Below are positions 1 through 7,222 of a stretch of DNA of 39,988 nucleotides, in pieces. The stretch is from Asaia bogorensis. GTDB taxonomy: Bacteria; Pseudomonadota; Alphaproteobacteria; Reyranellales; Reyranellaceae. The translations under genes and the position numbers were made by a program. The stretch is taken from positions 1 to 39,988 of the forward strand of contig CAMDCE010000046.1 of NCBI GenBank assembly GCA_945889625.1. Direction: 5' to 3'. Every line of letters begins with the position of its first letter. Position 1 is the stretch's first letter. The notes under the pieces are model-generated. The model was not told the DNA's origin. It saw only the letters and a program-made list of their open reading frames with translations, and ran no database searches.

Positions 1-840
1 GGCGTGATCACGCTGCCGCTCTACGATCCGATCCGCGTGGTCGAGAATGCGAGCTTCGTCGACATTCTTTCCAACGGCCGCGTCAGGCTGGGCATCGGCT
101 CGGGCTATCGCCCTTACGAGTTCGAGGGACTGGGCAAGGATTTCGACTCGCGCCGCGACCAGGTCGAGGAGGCGGTAGGGCTGATGTTCGAGGCCTTCCA
201 CCGCCATCGCTGGGACCACAAGGGCAAGTACTACAGCGGCACGGTACCGGCGCCCTACGAGATGCTGCCGCATCCCGTGCAGATGCCGCATCCGCCGCTC
301 TACATGGCGGGCGGCACCGACCGCTCGATCGGCTACTGCGGGCGCAACGGCTTCGGCCTGATGCTCTCGACCCTGCCCAGCATCGAGACGCTGGCGGCGC
401 AGACCGCGCTCTACAAGCGCGAGCTCGCGACAGCGACGGCCGAGCGGCGCCGCAATCCGGCGGCCGGCAACATCGACATCGCGCGCTGGGTCTATATCGC
501 CGACACCGATGCGCAGGCGCGCGCCGAGACCGAGGAGGCGATCGTGAAGCACATCGCGCACTTCGGCGGCACCGGCACCGGCGGCTATCTGGGTTCCGTG
601 TCCGAGAAGGGTGGCCAGCTCAACTACGACGACCTGCTCGCGACCACGCTGCTGCACGGCTCGGCCGAGACGGTGATCGCCAAGCTGCGCGAGATGCAGG
701 CACGCGCCGGCATGACCTCGCTGCTGCTGCACTACCCGCCCTACTACGGACGCGAGAAGGCGATGAAGAGCCTGAGGCTATTCGCCGAGCGGGTGATCCC
801 GGCCTTCCGGCCACCGGCGAGGCGGATGGCGGCGGAGTGA
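1..840 (+). CDS. LLM-class flavin-dependent oxidoreductase (5' end missing)
   Basis: This is the C-terminal part (279 residues) of a luciferase-like monooxygenase; the reading frame is open from the first base, so the start lies upstream of the window. The visible part has the family's GRVRLGIGSGY segment (residues 26-36), the following E/D-rich helix, and near the end GSAETVIAKL, the usual phosphate/flavin-side motif. Members are soluble (beta/alpha)8 enzymes that use FMNH2 or F420H2 to oxidise organic substrates; the substrate here cannot be told. Its TGA stop overlaps the GTG start of the next gene (GTGA), so the two are probably translationally coupled. Confidence 0.85.
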   Translation, partial: GVITLPLYDPIRVVENASFVDILSNGRVRLGIGSGYRPYEFEGLGKDFDSRRDQVEEAVGLMFEAFHRHRWDHKGKYYSGTVPAPYEMLPHPVQMPHPPLYMAGGTDRSIGYCGRNGFGLMLSTLPSIETLAAQTALYKRELATATAERRRNPAAGNIDIARWVYIADTDAQARAETEEAIVKHIAHFGGTGTGGYLGSVSEKGGQLNYDDLLATTLLHGSAETVIAKLREMQARAGMTSLLLHYPPYYGREKAMKSLRLFAERVIPAFRPPARRMAAE

Positions 841-1865
841 CGGACGGCTTCGAAGAAGCCATCCGCGCCTGCCGAAGCCAGGGCGATGCCGCTTCGGCAG
901 CGAAGCACGTGCTCGAACGCTGGCGCGCCATCGATGCCGAAGCCGCGGCGATTGCTGCGCGGGACGCCGAGGAACGGTGGCGGCTGAGCGGTGACGGGTA
1001 CTCGATGTCGGCAACGAATACCCTCAGTCACATGGAGTTCATACGTGAAGGGTTCGGGCGGGCCCTGGCCGCCATCGCCGATTGGCCGGAGGTCGGCCTC
1101 GCCCTCCTCGACCAGCCGGAGCTGGGCCGCTGGCAGCCCGCATTGATCGGCCAGCTTGCCAGCGACGAATCGCTGCGACCCTCCATGATCGACCGGGCCC
1201 TCGCGCAGCACCGCGGGAACTTCGCGCTCATGCGCTCGTTCGTCGAGACCGGCGTCGCACGAGGGGATCGCCGCCTGCTCGATGCCACGGCGACGATGCT
1301 GCTCCACTCCCCGCAGCACTCGACCGATGTCGCCGCCGACCTCGCGAGGGCCTACGCCGATCTCGGCGACCTGGAGACCGCGAGCCGCATCTCGCTCGCG
1401 CCGCTCCTCCTGTATGGCGATACCGGCCCGCTGCTCCGATTGCTGTCGCACACGCATTGCCCGGTTCCCGAAGCGGCGTACGAAGCAGTGGTTCGATTGT
1501 CCGATGACGAAAAGCGGGCAGGAACGGTCACCCACCTCCGGCAACTCGGATATGCCGAAGCCGCCGCGCGGCTCGCGACCCTGCTGCTGAAGAGCGGACG
1601 CGGCACCAAGAGCATGTTCACACCGGCGATGCTGATGGCCGAGGAGAATCCGGCCGAAGCGCTCGACATCGTCGAGGCGCTCGTCCGAGCGGCCGCCACC
1701 CCTCCGAACACGGCGCTCGGTGTCGGTTTCCAGATGGCGCTCGCGCGGTTTCTGGGTGCCGTCGCAATAACGGAGGCGACCGCTCCGAGGGTCCTCGTCC
1801 TGGCGGAGTTCGTCGCGCCGCGTCCCATGCGGGAAGAGATCGTCGCCCGGGCAAACGAGCGCTAA
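837..1865 (+). CDS. Hypothetical alpha-helical repeat protein
   Basis: A 342-residue protein of unknown function. It starts with GTG overlapping the stop of the upstream oxidoreductase. The sequence is Ala/Leu/Arg/Glu-rich with regularly spaced amphipathic helices (for example around residues 60-130 and 145-200), which suggests a TPR- or HEAT-like solenoid; no catalytic motif, signal peptide or membrane segment is visible. It ends convergently with the downstream SUMF1-like gene with a 4-base overlap. A long opposite-strand frame covers the same DNA, but its Arg-rich composition marks it as a shadow. The call as a real gene rests on coupling and composition. Confidence 0.6.
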   Translation: MTDGFEEAIRACRSQGDAASAAKHVLERWRAIDAEAAAIAARDAEERWRLSGDGYSMSATNTLSHMEFIREGFGRALAAIADWPEVGLALLDQPELGRWQPALIGQLASDESLRPSMIDRALAQHRGNFALMRSFVETGVARGDRRLLDATATMLLHSPQHSTDVAADLARAYADLGDLETASRISLAPLLLYGDTGPLLRLLSHTHCPVPEAAYEAVVRLSDDEKRAGTVTHLRQLGYAEAAARLATLLLKSGRGTKSMFTPAMLMAEENPAEALDIVEALVRAAATPPNTALGVGFQMALARFLGAVAITEATAPRVLVLAEFVAPRPMREEIVARANER

Positions 1866-2794
1866 TCGACGCGCGCCACGCGAAAGCCGCCCTTCGTCGA
1901 CCGGTTTCCAATGGGCTCTCCGCCGCGGACCGCCGCACGGACGATCCACGGGTAGCTATCCCAGGCGCCGCCGCGCCCGATGCGCCGGTCGCAAGTGCCA
2001 CCGTCTGCCGACTCCCACGCAGAACCATCGGTCGAAGCATCGACATAGGTCTGATGCCGGCAATCCGCCGTCCACTGCCAGACGTTGCCCAGCATGTCGT
2101 GGAAGCCCCACGGATTGGCGGCGAAGGAGCCGACCGGCGAGGTGTAGACGTGGCCGTCGCGGCAGCTGAGGAACTGCTCCGGGGAGTTCTCGAAGTTGAG
2201 CCCGGTCCGCAGCGTCTGGTCGCTCGCGTTGACGTGGCGGCATGTGTCGTCGCGCCCGTCACCCCAGAAGCGGGCCGTCGCCGTCCCTGCGCGGGCGACA
2301 TATTCCCATTCGGCTTCCGAAGGCAGCCGGTAGGTCTTGCCCGTCATCGCGCTCAACCAATCGACATAGGCCACGGCGTCGAGCCACGACACGCAGACGA
2401 CGGGATGGCTGCCCGACTGCGCAAAACCGGGCTTGCGCCAGTTGTGACCTTCGACGTCGTGAAATTTGCCGTCGTTGCCGAGGCCACGGCACGAACTGCC
2501 CATGTCGCGCCCGGTCGCTGCGACAAAGGCCGCGAATTCATCGCGTGTCACCGGTGTGCGGCCCATGCGGAACAGGCCGATCGTCACCCGATGCTGCGGG
2601 ACTGACCGGCCGCGGTACGATGGCGGCACAGCCTCGCGCTCCTCCTCGCCTGCCGGTGCGCCCATGACGAACGATCCCGGCGCGACGCGCAGGAGCTCGG
2701 GGCAGGTCGGGCAATCCTTCGTCGGCGCGAGCTGCTGTGCCCATGCCGGCACGGCGAGCAGGACGACCAGGACCATTGTTTGCCACGGCCTCAT
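1862..2794 (-). CDS. Secreted SUMF1/FGE-sulfatase-fold protein (copy 1)
   Basis: A 310-residue exported protein with a Sec signal peptide (residues 1-19, ending AWA-Q). The mature part opens with a CPTC pair (C28, C31) and then the formylglycine-generating-enzyme fold: PGSFVMGA (39-46), PVTRDEF (81-87), PVVCVSWLDA (131-140), LPSEAEWEY (157-165), DMLGNVWQW (233-241) and RGGAW (274-278). The active-site cysteine pair that true sulfatase-modifying enzymes carry just after RGG(S/A)W is absent (DSYPWIVRAA), so sulfatase activation is unlikely; a binding or structural role in the periplasm is more probable. A paralogue lies 9 bases upstream in the same direction, presumably one operon. Start ATG chosen because it gives a complete signal peptide. 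Confidence 0.85.
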   Translation of the reverse strand: MRPWQTMVLVVLLAVPAWAQQLAPTKDCPTCPELLRVAPGSFVMGAPAGEEEREAVPPSYRGRSVPQHRVTIGLFRMGRTPVTRDEFAAFVAATGRDMGSSCRGLGNDGKFHDVEGHNWRKPGFAQSGSHPVVCVSWLDAVAYVDWLSAMTGKTYRLPSEAEWEYVARAGTATARFWGDGRDDTCRHVNASDQTLRTGLNFENSPEQFLSCRDGHVYTSPVGSFAANPWGFHDMLGNVWQWTADCRHQTYVDASTDGSAWESADGGTCDRRIGRGGAWDSYPWIVRAAVRGGEPIGNRSTKGGFRVARVD

Positions 2795-2803
2795 CGCGGA
2801 GCG

Positions 2804-3754
2804 CTAGTCTACGCGGACCACGCGGAAGCCGCTGCCGGTGAAACGGAGGCCGACGGGGTCGAAGCCGCGGGCCGCCGCGCGGACATGGGCAGGAAGGTCG
2901 CTCCACGAGCCGCCGCGCGCGACGCGCTGCTCACAATTGCCACCCTCCTTGCCATCCCACCAGCGGCCATCGTCGGGGGCGCCCTGGTAGGTCTCGTGCA
3001 CGCAATCCTGGGTCCATTGCCAGACATTGCCCAGCATGTCGTGGAAGTCCCAGGGATTGCTCGCGAAGGCGCCGGCGGGCGCGGTGTGGACATGTCCGTC
3101 GCGGCAGCCGAAGAAATGCGCGGGAGAATTCTCGGCACCGAGAGCGGCGCGCAGCGTCTGGTCGCTGGTATTGGCGTAGCGGCACGCATCGTCGCGGCCG
3201 TCGCCCCAGAAGCGCGCGGCGGTCGTTCCCGCCCGGGCGACATATTCCCACTCCGCTTCAGAGGGCAGGCGATAGGTCTTGCCGGTGGTTTTGGTCAGCC
3301 AGGCGGCATAGGCGACGGCATCGGCCCAGAACACGCAGACCGCAGGATGGCGGCCGGCCTGGACGAAGCCTGGATTGCGCCAGTCGGTCTCCTTGAACTC
3401 CCGGAATTTCCGGTCGTCGCCGAGCCCCCAGCAGGAGCCGCTCGTATTGTGCTTGGTCGCCGCGACGAAGGCTGCGAACTCGTTGCGCGTCACCGGCGTG
3501 CGGCCCATCCAGAAGCCGTAGCCGATGGTCACCCGATGCTGCGGAGCCGCCCGGCCACGGGCTTCGGGCGGCACCTCCTCGCGTTCCTCCTCGGCCTCCG
3601 AGGCGCCCATGAGGAAAGATCCAGGCGGCACGCGCAGGAGCTCGGGGCAGGCCGTGCAATCCTTCACCACCGTGGGCTGCTGCGCCCAGGCCGGCAGCGT
3701 CAGCAGCGCGGCCACCGTCACCATCCCCCGCAGGCTCAAGGTCGATCTTTTCAT
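2804..3754 (-). CDS. Secreted SUMF1/FGE-sulfatase-fold protein (copy 2)
   Basis: A 316-residue paralogue of the downstream gene, homologous over its whole length and sharing long identical blocks (KDC..CPELLRV, LPSEAEWEYVARAG, DMLGNVWQWT). It has a typical signal peptide (MKRSTLSLRG... ending AWA-QQ). I start it at the ATG at 3754, preceded by GGGGGAAG, rather than the in-frame GTG at 3766, because the signal peptide begins naturally there. Like its neighbour it keeps RGGSW but lacks the FGE catalytic cysteines (SDLPAHVRAAARG follows). The pair probably arose by tandem duplication and is transcribed together. Function unknown; not a genuine formylglycine generator on residue grounds. Confidence 0.85.
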   Translation of the reverse strand: MKRSTLSLRGMVTVAALLTLPAWAQQPTVVKDCTACPELLRVPPGSFLMGASEAEEEREEVPPEARGRAAPQHRVTIGYGFWMGRTPVTRNEFAAFVAATKHNTSGSCWGLGDDRKFREFKETDWRNPGFVQAGRHPAVCVFWADAVAYAAWLTKTTGKTYRLPSEAEWEYVARAGTTAARFWGDGRDDACRYANTSDQTLRAALGAENSPAHFFGCRDGHVHTAPAGAFASNPWDFHDMLGNVWQWTQDCVHETYQGAPDDGRWWDGKEGGNCEQRVARGGSWSDLPAHVRAAARGFDPVGLRFTGSGFRVVRVD

Positions 3755-3791
3755 GGCTTCCCCCACCTTCCGGCTCTAAAAGCCGGCTCGC

Positions 3792-4649
3792 GTGCTCAAC
3801 AATACCTCGCTCGGCGCCCTTCTCACCATGCTGGCCATGCTGTGCTTCGCCGCCATGGACGCCATGAGCAAGTGGCTCGTGGCCGATTATGCCGTCGGCC
3901 AGATGATGTGGATCCGCTACGCGCTGCTCTGCCTGTTCGCCTGGTTCCTGGTGCGCCGCCGCGGACTTCTGACCGTCTTCAGGACGCAACGGCCGTGGCT
4001 GCAGCTCATCCGCTCGCTGGTCGCGGTGATCGAGGGCGCGATGTTCGTGCTGGCCTTCCGCTACCTGTCGCTGGCCGACACCCATGCCATCGCCGCCACC
4101 TCGCCGCTGATCGTGATCGCGCTCGGCGTCCTGTTCCTCGGCGAACGTGCCGATCTGGCGCGCTGGCTGGCCGTCGGTGCCGCCTTCGTGGGCGTGCTGC
4201 TGATCGTGCGGCCGGGCTTCCGCGGCTTCGACTGGCCCGTGCTGCTGCCGCTTTTCGGCGCGGCATTGTGGGCCGGCTACCAGGTGCTGACGCGCCTCGC
4301 CTCGCGGCACGATTCGCCCGATACGTCGCTCGTCTGGTCGGCCTTTGTGGCGCTGATCGCCACCAGCTTCGTCGGCCCGATCGACTGGCAATGGCCCACC
4401 GCCACAGCCTGGGGGCTGATGTTCGTTATCGCCGCCATCGGCGCGGTTGCGCACTACGCTCTCATCAAGGCGCTGGACTTCGCCGAGGCAGGCGCCGTGC
4501 AGCCCTACAGCTACACCCTGCTTGTGTGGGCGGCCTTGCTGGGCGTCGTGGTGTTCGGCGATATCCCCGACGGCTGGACGCTGCTGGGCGCCGCCATCGT
4601 CGTGGCGAGCGGCATCTACAGCTGGCGCCGCGAGCGGCGCGTGGCCTGA
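3792..4649 (+). CDS. DMT/EamA-family transporter
   Basis: A 285-residue inner-membrane protein with about ten hydrophobic segments in two repeated EamA halves; the second half begins near residue 145 (LLPLFGAALWAGYQVL). The FRYLSLADTHAIAATSPL stretch (about residues 89-106) and the LGERA loop are characteristic of the drug/metabolite transporter superfamily. Members usually export amino acids, nucleosides or metabolites; substrate unknown. It starts with GTG at 3792, divergent from the SUMF1-like pair across a 37-base gap, so the two transcription units share a very short promoter region. Confidence 0.88.
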   Translation: MLNNTSLGALLTMLAMLCFAAMDAMSKWLVADYAVGQMMWIRYALLCLFAWFLVRRRGLLTVFRTQRPWLQLIRSLVAVIEGAMFVLAFRYLSLADTHAIAATSPLIVIALGVLFLGERADLARWLAVGAAFVGVLLIVRPGFRGFDWPVLLPLFGAALWAGYQVLTRLASRHDSPDTSLVWSAFVALIATSFVGPIDWQWPTATAWGLMFVIAAIGAVAHYALIKALDFAEAGAVQPYSYTLLVWAALLGVVVFGDIPDGWTLLGAAIVVASGIYSWRRERRVA

Positions 4650-4653
4650 CCGC

Positions 4654-5160
4654 CTACTTCTGACGCTTCATCTCGTTGCAGGCCACGACCATCGTCGACG
4701 GGCTCGTGTGACGGTAGCAGAACTGGACGGTGTCCTTGTCGACCACGGTACCATCGAGCAGACCCTGGCGGGCGGCGATATAGACCCATTTCCCGTCGGG
4801 CGAGATCGAGCCGATGAACTGCTCGACGGCCGAATCCGAGGTCACCGTGCCCCAGAAGCGCTTACCGTCCTGGCCCTCGATCTTGTAGGTGAAGGTCTGC
4901 GAGCGCAGCCGATGGCTGCCGGCAGCCTTGGCCGGCGCCCCCGGCGGATGATGGGCGGCAAGCCCGCTCACGATCGCATCGCCGGTGCCTTTCCACGTCC
5001 CCTTCATGTCGGAGATCGTCGGCGCCGGCGCCGTCACGGGAGCAGGGGCCGGCACCGGCGTCGGGGCCGTGCCGGGGCGCGAGGCCTGTGCCAGCGCGCC
5101 GACCGTGCCGGCGGCGACCGCCACGGTCAGCAGTGCGGCGACATGAATCAAACGCACCAT
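4654..5160 (-). CDS. Small secreted protein of unknown function
   Basis: A 168-residue protein with a clear signal peptide (hydrophobic residues 4-24, ending ALAQA) followed by a Pro/Ala/Thr-rich linker (about residues 27-48) and a compact C-terminal region with MKGTWKGTGDAI, a TFTYKIEGQDGKRFWGTV strand pair and SPDGKWVYIAARQG, reminiscent of a small beta-barrel (lipocalin-like) fold. No recognised family. The start ATG has GGGGGA upstream. It ends convergently 4 bases from the EamA transporter. Confidence 0.65.
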   Translation of the reverse strand: MVRLIHVAALLTVAVAAGTVGALAQASRPGTAPTPVPAPAPVTAPAPTISDMKGTWKGTGDAIVSGLAAHHPPGAPAKAAGSHRLRSQTFTYKIEGQDGKRFWGTVTSDSAVEQFIGSISPDGKWVYIAARQGLLDGTVVDKDTVQFCYRHTSPSTMVVACNEMKRQK

Positions 5161-5182
5161 GAAATCCCCCTCTTGCCTCGGC

Positions 5183-5971
5183 TCAACGCGGCCACTGTCG
5201 CAACGCGACCAGACCGCCGTCGATTGGCAGCATGACCCCCGTCACCCACCGAGATTCGTCCGAGGCAAGATACACGGCGCCATGGGCGATGTCCCATGCG
5301 GGGCCTTCGGTTTTCATCGGCACCATGTTCTTGCGCCGTTCGCGCGCCTCGGCGCCGCGGTGCGCGACCATCGGTGTATGCACCGAGCCCACGATGATGC
5401 AGTTGGCGCGGATGTTCTGCGTCGCGTAGTCGGCCGCCACCGACATCGTGAAGCCGTGCAGGCCGGCCTTGGCCGTCGAATAGGCCACCGCGCCCGGGCT
5501 GCCGATCAGGCCGAGCGCACCGGCGATCGACGACACCATGATGATCGAGCCACCGCCGCCTTCCTTCATCCGGGGCAGGCAGTATTTGGTGCAGAGCATC
5601 GTCGTCGTGAGATTGGCCTCCAGCACCTTGTTCCAGTCGGCCAGCGTCACCGCCTCGGGCGTGCCCGGCGCGCCGATGCCGACATTGTTGTGCAGGATGT
5701 CGAGCCGGCCGTAGGTCTTCACCGCGAACGCAGCCATAGCCTCGGCGGCTTCGGGCTTGGCGACGTCGCCGGCGAACACCGAAGCGTCACCGCCCTCGTC
5801 CCTGATCTGCTTCGCGAGCTTCTCGGCCCGCTCGGCGCTGCGATTGACCAGCACGACCCTGGCACCCTCGCGCGCGAACAGCATGGCAGTCGCCATGCCG
5901 TTGCCGACACCCTCGCCGCGCGGCGCCGCGCCCGTCACCACTGCGACCTTGCCCTTGAGACGATCCGTCAT
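5183..5971 (-). CDS. SDR-family oxidoreductase
   Basis: A 262-residue classical short-chain dehydrogenase/reductase. It has the nucleotide-binding start VVTGAAPRGEGVG (residues 11-23), a D70 after the fourth strand, HNNVG (94-98, the NNAG equivalent), N120, S148 and the catalytic pair Y164-xxx-K168 (YSTAK), then the IDGG C-terminal signature. The glycine-rich loop is slightly longer than usual (TGAAPRGEGVGNG). Likely NAD(P)-dependent oxidation or reduction of a hydroxyl or keto group; substrate unknown. Strong GGGGAGGA ribosome site. It lies 22 bases upstream of the small secreted protein gene, same strand. Confidence 0.9.
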   Translation of the reverse strand: MTDRLKGKVAVVTGAAPRGEGVGNGMATAMLFAREGARVVLVNRSAERAEKLAKQIRDEGGDASVFAGDVAKPEAAEAMAAFAVKTYGRLDILHNNVGIGAPGTPEAVTLADWNKVLEANLTTTMLCTKYCLPRMKEGGGGSIIMVSSIAGALGLIGSPGAVAYSTAKAGLHGFTMSVAADYATQNIRANCIIVGSVHTPMVAHRGAEARERRKNMVPMKTEGPAWDIAHGAVYLASDESRWVTGVMLPIDGGLVALRQWPR

Positions 5972-6009
5972 CTAATTGTCCTCCCCTCGAAATCGTATGG
6001 GTTGGCGCC

Positions 6010-6489
6010 ATGACCGGCAACACGAAGACCTTCGACGGCGGCTGCACCTGCCGCCAGGTGCGCTATCGCATGACCAGCAAGCCGCTGTTCGTGCATTGCT
6101 GCCACTGCACCTGGTGCCAGCGCGAGACCGGCGCATCGTTTGCGCTCAACGCCATGATCGAGGCCGACCGCGTCGAGCTGCTGGCAGGCGCGCCCGAGGC
6201 GGTCGACACGCCGTCGAACAGCGGCAAGGGCCAGAAGATCTGGCGCTGCCCCACCTGCCGCGTCGCGCTGTGGAGCAACTATGCCGGCGCAGGGGCCGCC
6301 GTGCGTTTCGTGCGCGTCGGCACGCTCGATGCAGGCCATGGCATCGGCCCCGACATCCACATCTTCACCACGACAAAGCAGCCCTGGGTCGTAATCCCGC
6401 CGGACGCCAAGGCGGTCCCCGCGTTCTACAAGCCTGCGGAGATGTGGCCGAAGGAGAGCCTGGAGCGCCGCGCCGCGCTCAGGAAATGA
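6010..6489 (+). CDS. GFA (glutathione-dependent formaldehyde-activating-like) family protein
   Basis: A 159-residue soluble zinc protein of the GFA/CENP-V family. Zinc ligands are in place: C12-x-C14 (GGCTCRQVRY), C31-x-C33-xx-C36 (CHCTWCQRETG) and C80-xx-C83 (CPTC). The family is named after an enzyme proposed to join formaldehyde and glutathione, but most members are of unknown function. Its start is divergent from the SDR gene with a 38-base gap. Its 3' end overlaps the end of the GntR regulator gene by 11 bases (convergent). Confidence 0.88.
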   Translation: MTGNTKTFDGGCTCRQVRYRMTSKPLFVHCCHCTWCQRETGASFALNAMIEADRVELLAGAPEAVDTPSNSGKGQKIWRCPTCRVALWSNYAGAGAAVRFVRVGTLDAGHGIGPDIHIFTTTKQPWVVIPPDAKAVPAFYKPAEMWPKESLERRAALRK

Positions 6490-7171
6490 GATAGTCCGGG
6501 AAGCGCGCGCGGATCTCGGCGAGATAGCCCAGCGTGCCGGAGAGATGCTTGCGCACATAGAGCTGCGCCTCGTCCGGGCTCTTGGCCGCGATGGCCTGCG
6601 CAATCAGCCGGTGGAGGCGCATGATGTCCTGCGCCTTGCCCGGCGTCGGCAGATGCAGGCGGCGCAGCCGGTCGATATGGCCGCTGCGGCTGCGCACCAG
6701 CGTCCACAGCTCGCGCTTGTCGGCCGCGACATAGAGCTGCCAATGGAAATCGTTGTCGGCGGCCATGAAGGCGGCGAGGTCGCCTGCCTTGGCGAAATGC
6801 TGCTGCATGGCGACGATGCGGTTCAGCTCCTCGATCAGTGCCGGCTCGTGGGCCAGCGCCAGGCTGCGCACGATCTCGAGCTCGAGCGACTGGCGCAGGA
6901 AATGCGCCTGCTGCGCGCGCCTGACGTCGATGCGGCTCACCACGGTGGCGTGCTGCGGGAAGACCTCGACCAGGTCCTCCTCGTGCAGCCGCATCAGCGC
7001 GTCGCGCACCGGCGTCGAGCTGACGCCAAACTGCTTGGCGAGTGCTGCCCGCGACAGGGTCGAGGCCGGCGGCAGCGCCAGCGACACGATCATCTCGCGC
7101 AGCCGGTCGAACACCTGCGGCGCCGCCTGGCGGTCGCGGTCGAGCCGTTCGGAGGGCACGGAATTCAGCAT
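6479..7171 (-). CDS. GntR-family regulator with FCD domain
   Basis: A 230-residue transcription factor: N-terminal winged helix (about residues 15-80, with LSRAALAKQFGVSSTPVRDAL as the recognition region) and a helical FCD ligand domain (about 90-220) with the metal-site type residues D/N-x-x-FH (ADNDFHWQLY) and HRLIAQAI. Such regulators sense sugar acids or organic acids and usually repress the gene they diverge from. It is divergent from the IlvD/Edd dehydratase across 51 bases that contain an inverted repeat, so it probably controls that gene and itself. No strong ribosome site is visible upstream of its ATG. Confidence 0.9.
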   Translation of the reverse strand: MLNSVPSERLDRDRQAAPQVFDRLREMIVSLALPPASTLSRAALAKQFGVSSTPVRDALMRLHEEDLVEVFPQHATVVSRIDVRRAQQAHFLRQSLELEIVRSLALAHEPALIEELNRIVAMQQHFAKAGDLAAFMAADNDFHWQLYVAADKRELWTLVRSRSGHIDRLRRLHLPTPGKAQDIMRLHRLIAQAIAAKSPDEAQLYVRKHLSGTLGYLAEIRARFPDYLIS

Positions 7172-7174
7172 GTC

Positions 7175-7215
7175 TTGACCATTGATGCACTAATGTATTA
7201 GCTCGATTTCGGAGG
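7175..7215 (+). promoter_or_regulatory. Divergent gntR-ilvD control region with candidate operator
   Basis: The 51-base gap between the GntR gene and the dehydratase is markedly AT-richer than its surroundings. It has TTGACC (7175-7180) as a -35 candidate, TATTAG (7196-7201) as a weak -10 at short (15-base) spacing, and the inverted repeat CTAAT-GT-ATTAG (7190-7201) overlapping it. A GGAGG ribosome site (7211-7215) precedes the dehydratase ATG. FCD-type regulators bind short palindromes of this kind; binding is inferred. Confidence 0.55.
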
Positions 7216-7222
7216 AAAACCA

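Noticed and set aside
744..1949. 401-codon minus-strand frame opposite the helical-repeat gene
   Set aside because: Arg/Gly-rich, low-complexity composition, no motif, and conflicts with the coupled plus-strand gene at 837-1865.
1862..3754. Annotation of the SUMF1-like pair as formylglycine-generating enzymes
   Set aside because: The catalytic cysteine pair after RGGSW is missing in both.
2780..4663. 627-codon plus-strand frame over the SUMF1-like pair and the EamA gene
   Set aside because: Translation is Arg/Ala-rich shadow sequence opposite recognisable SUMF1 domains, and in the wrong frame of the transporter.
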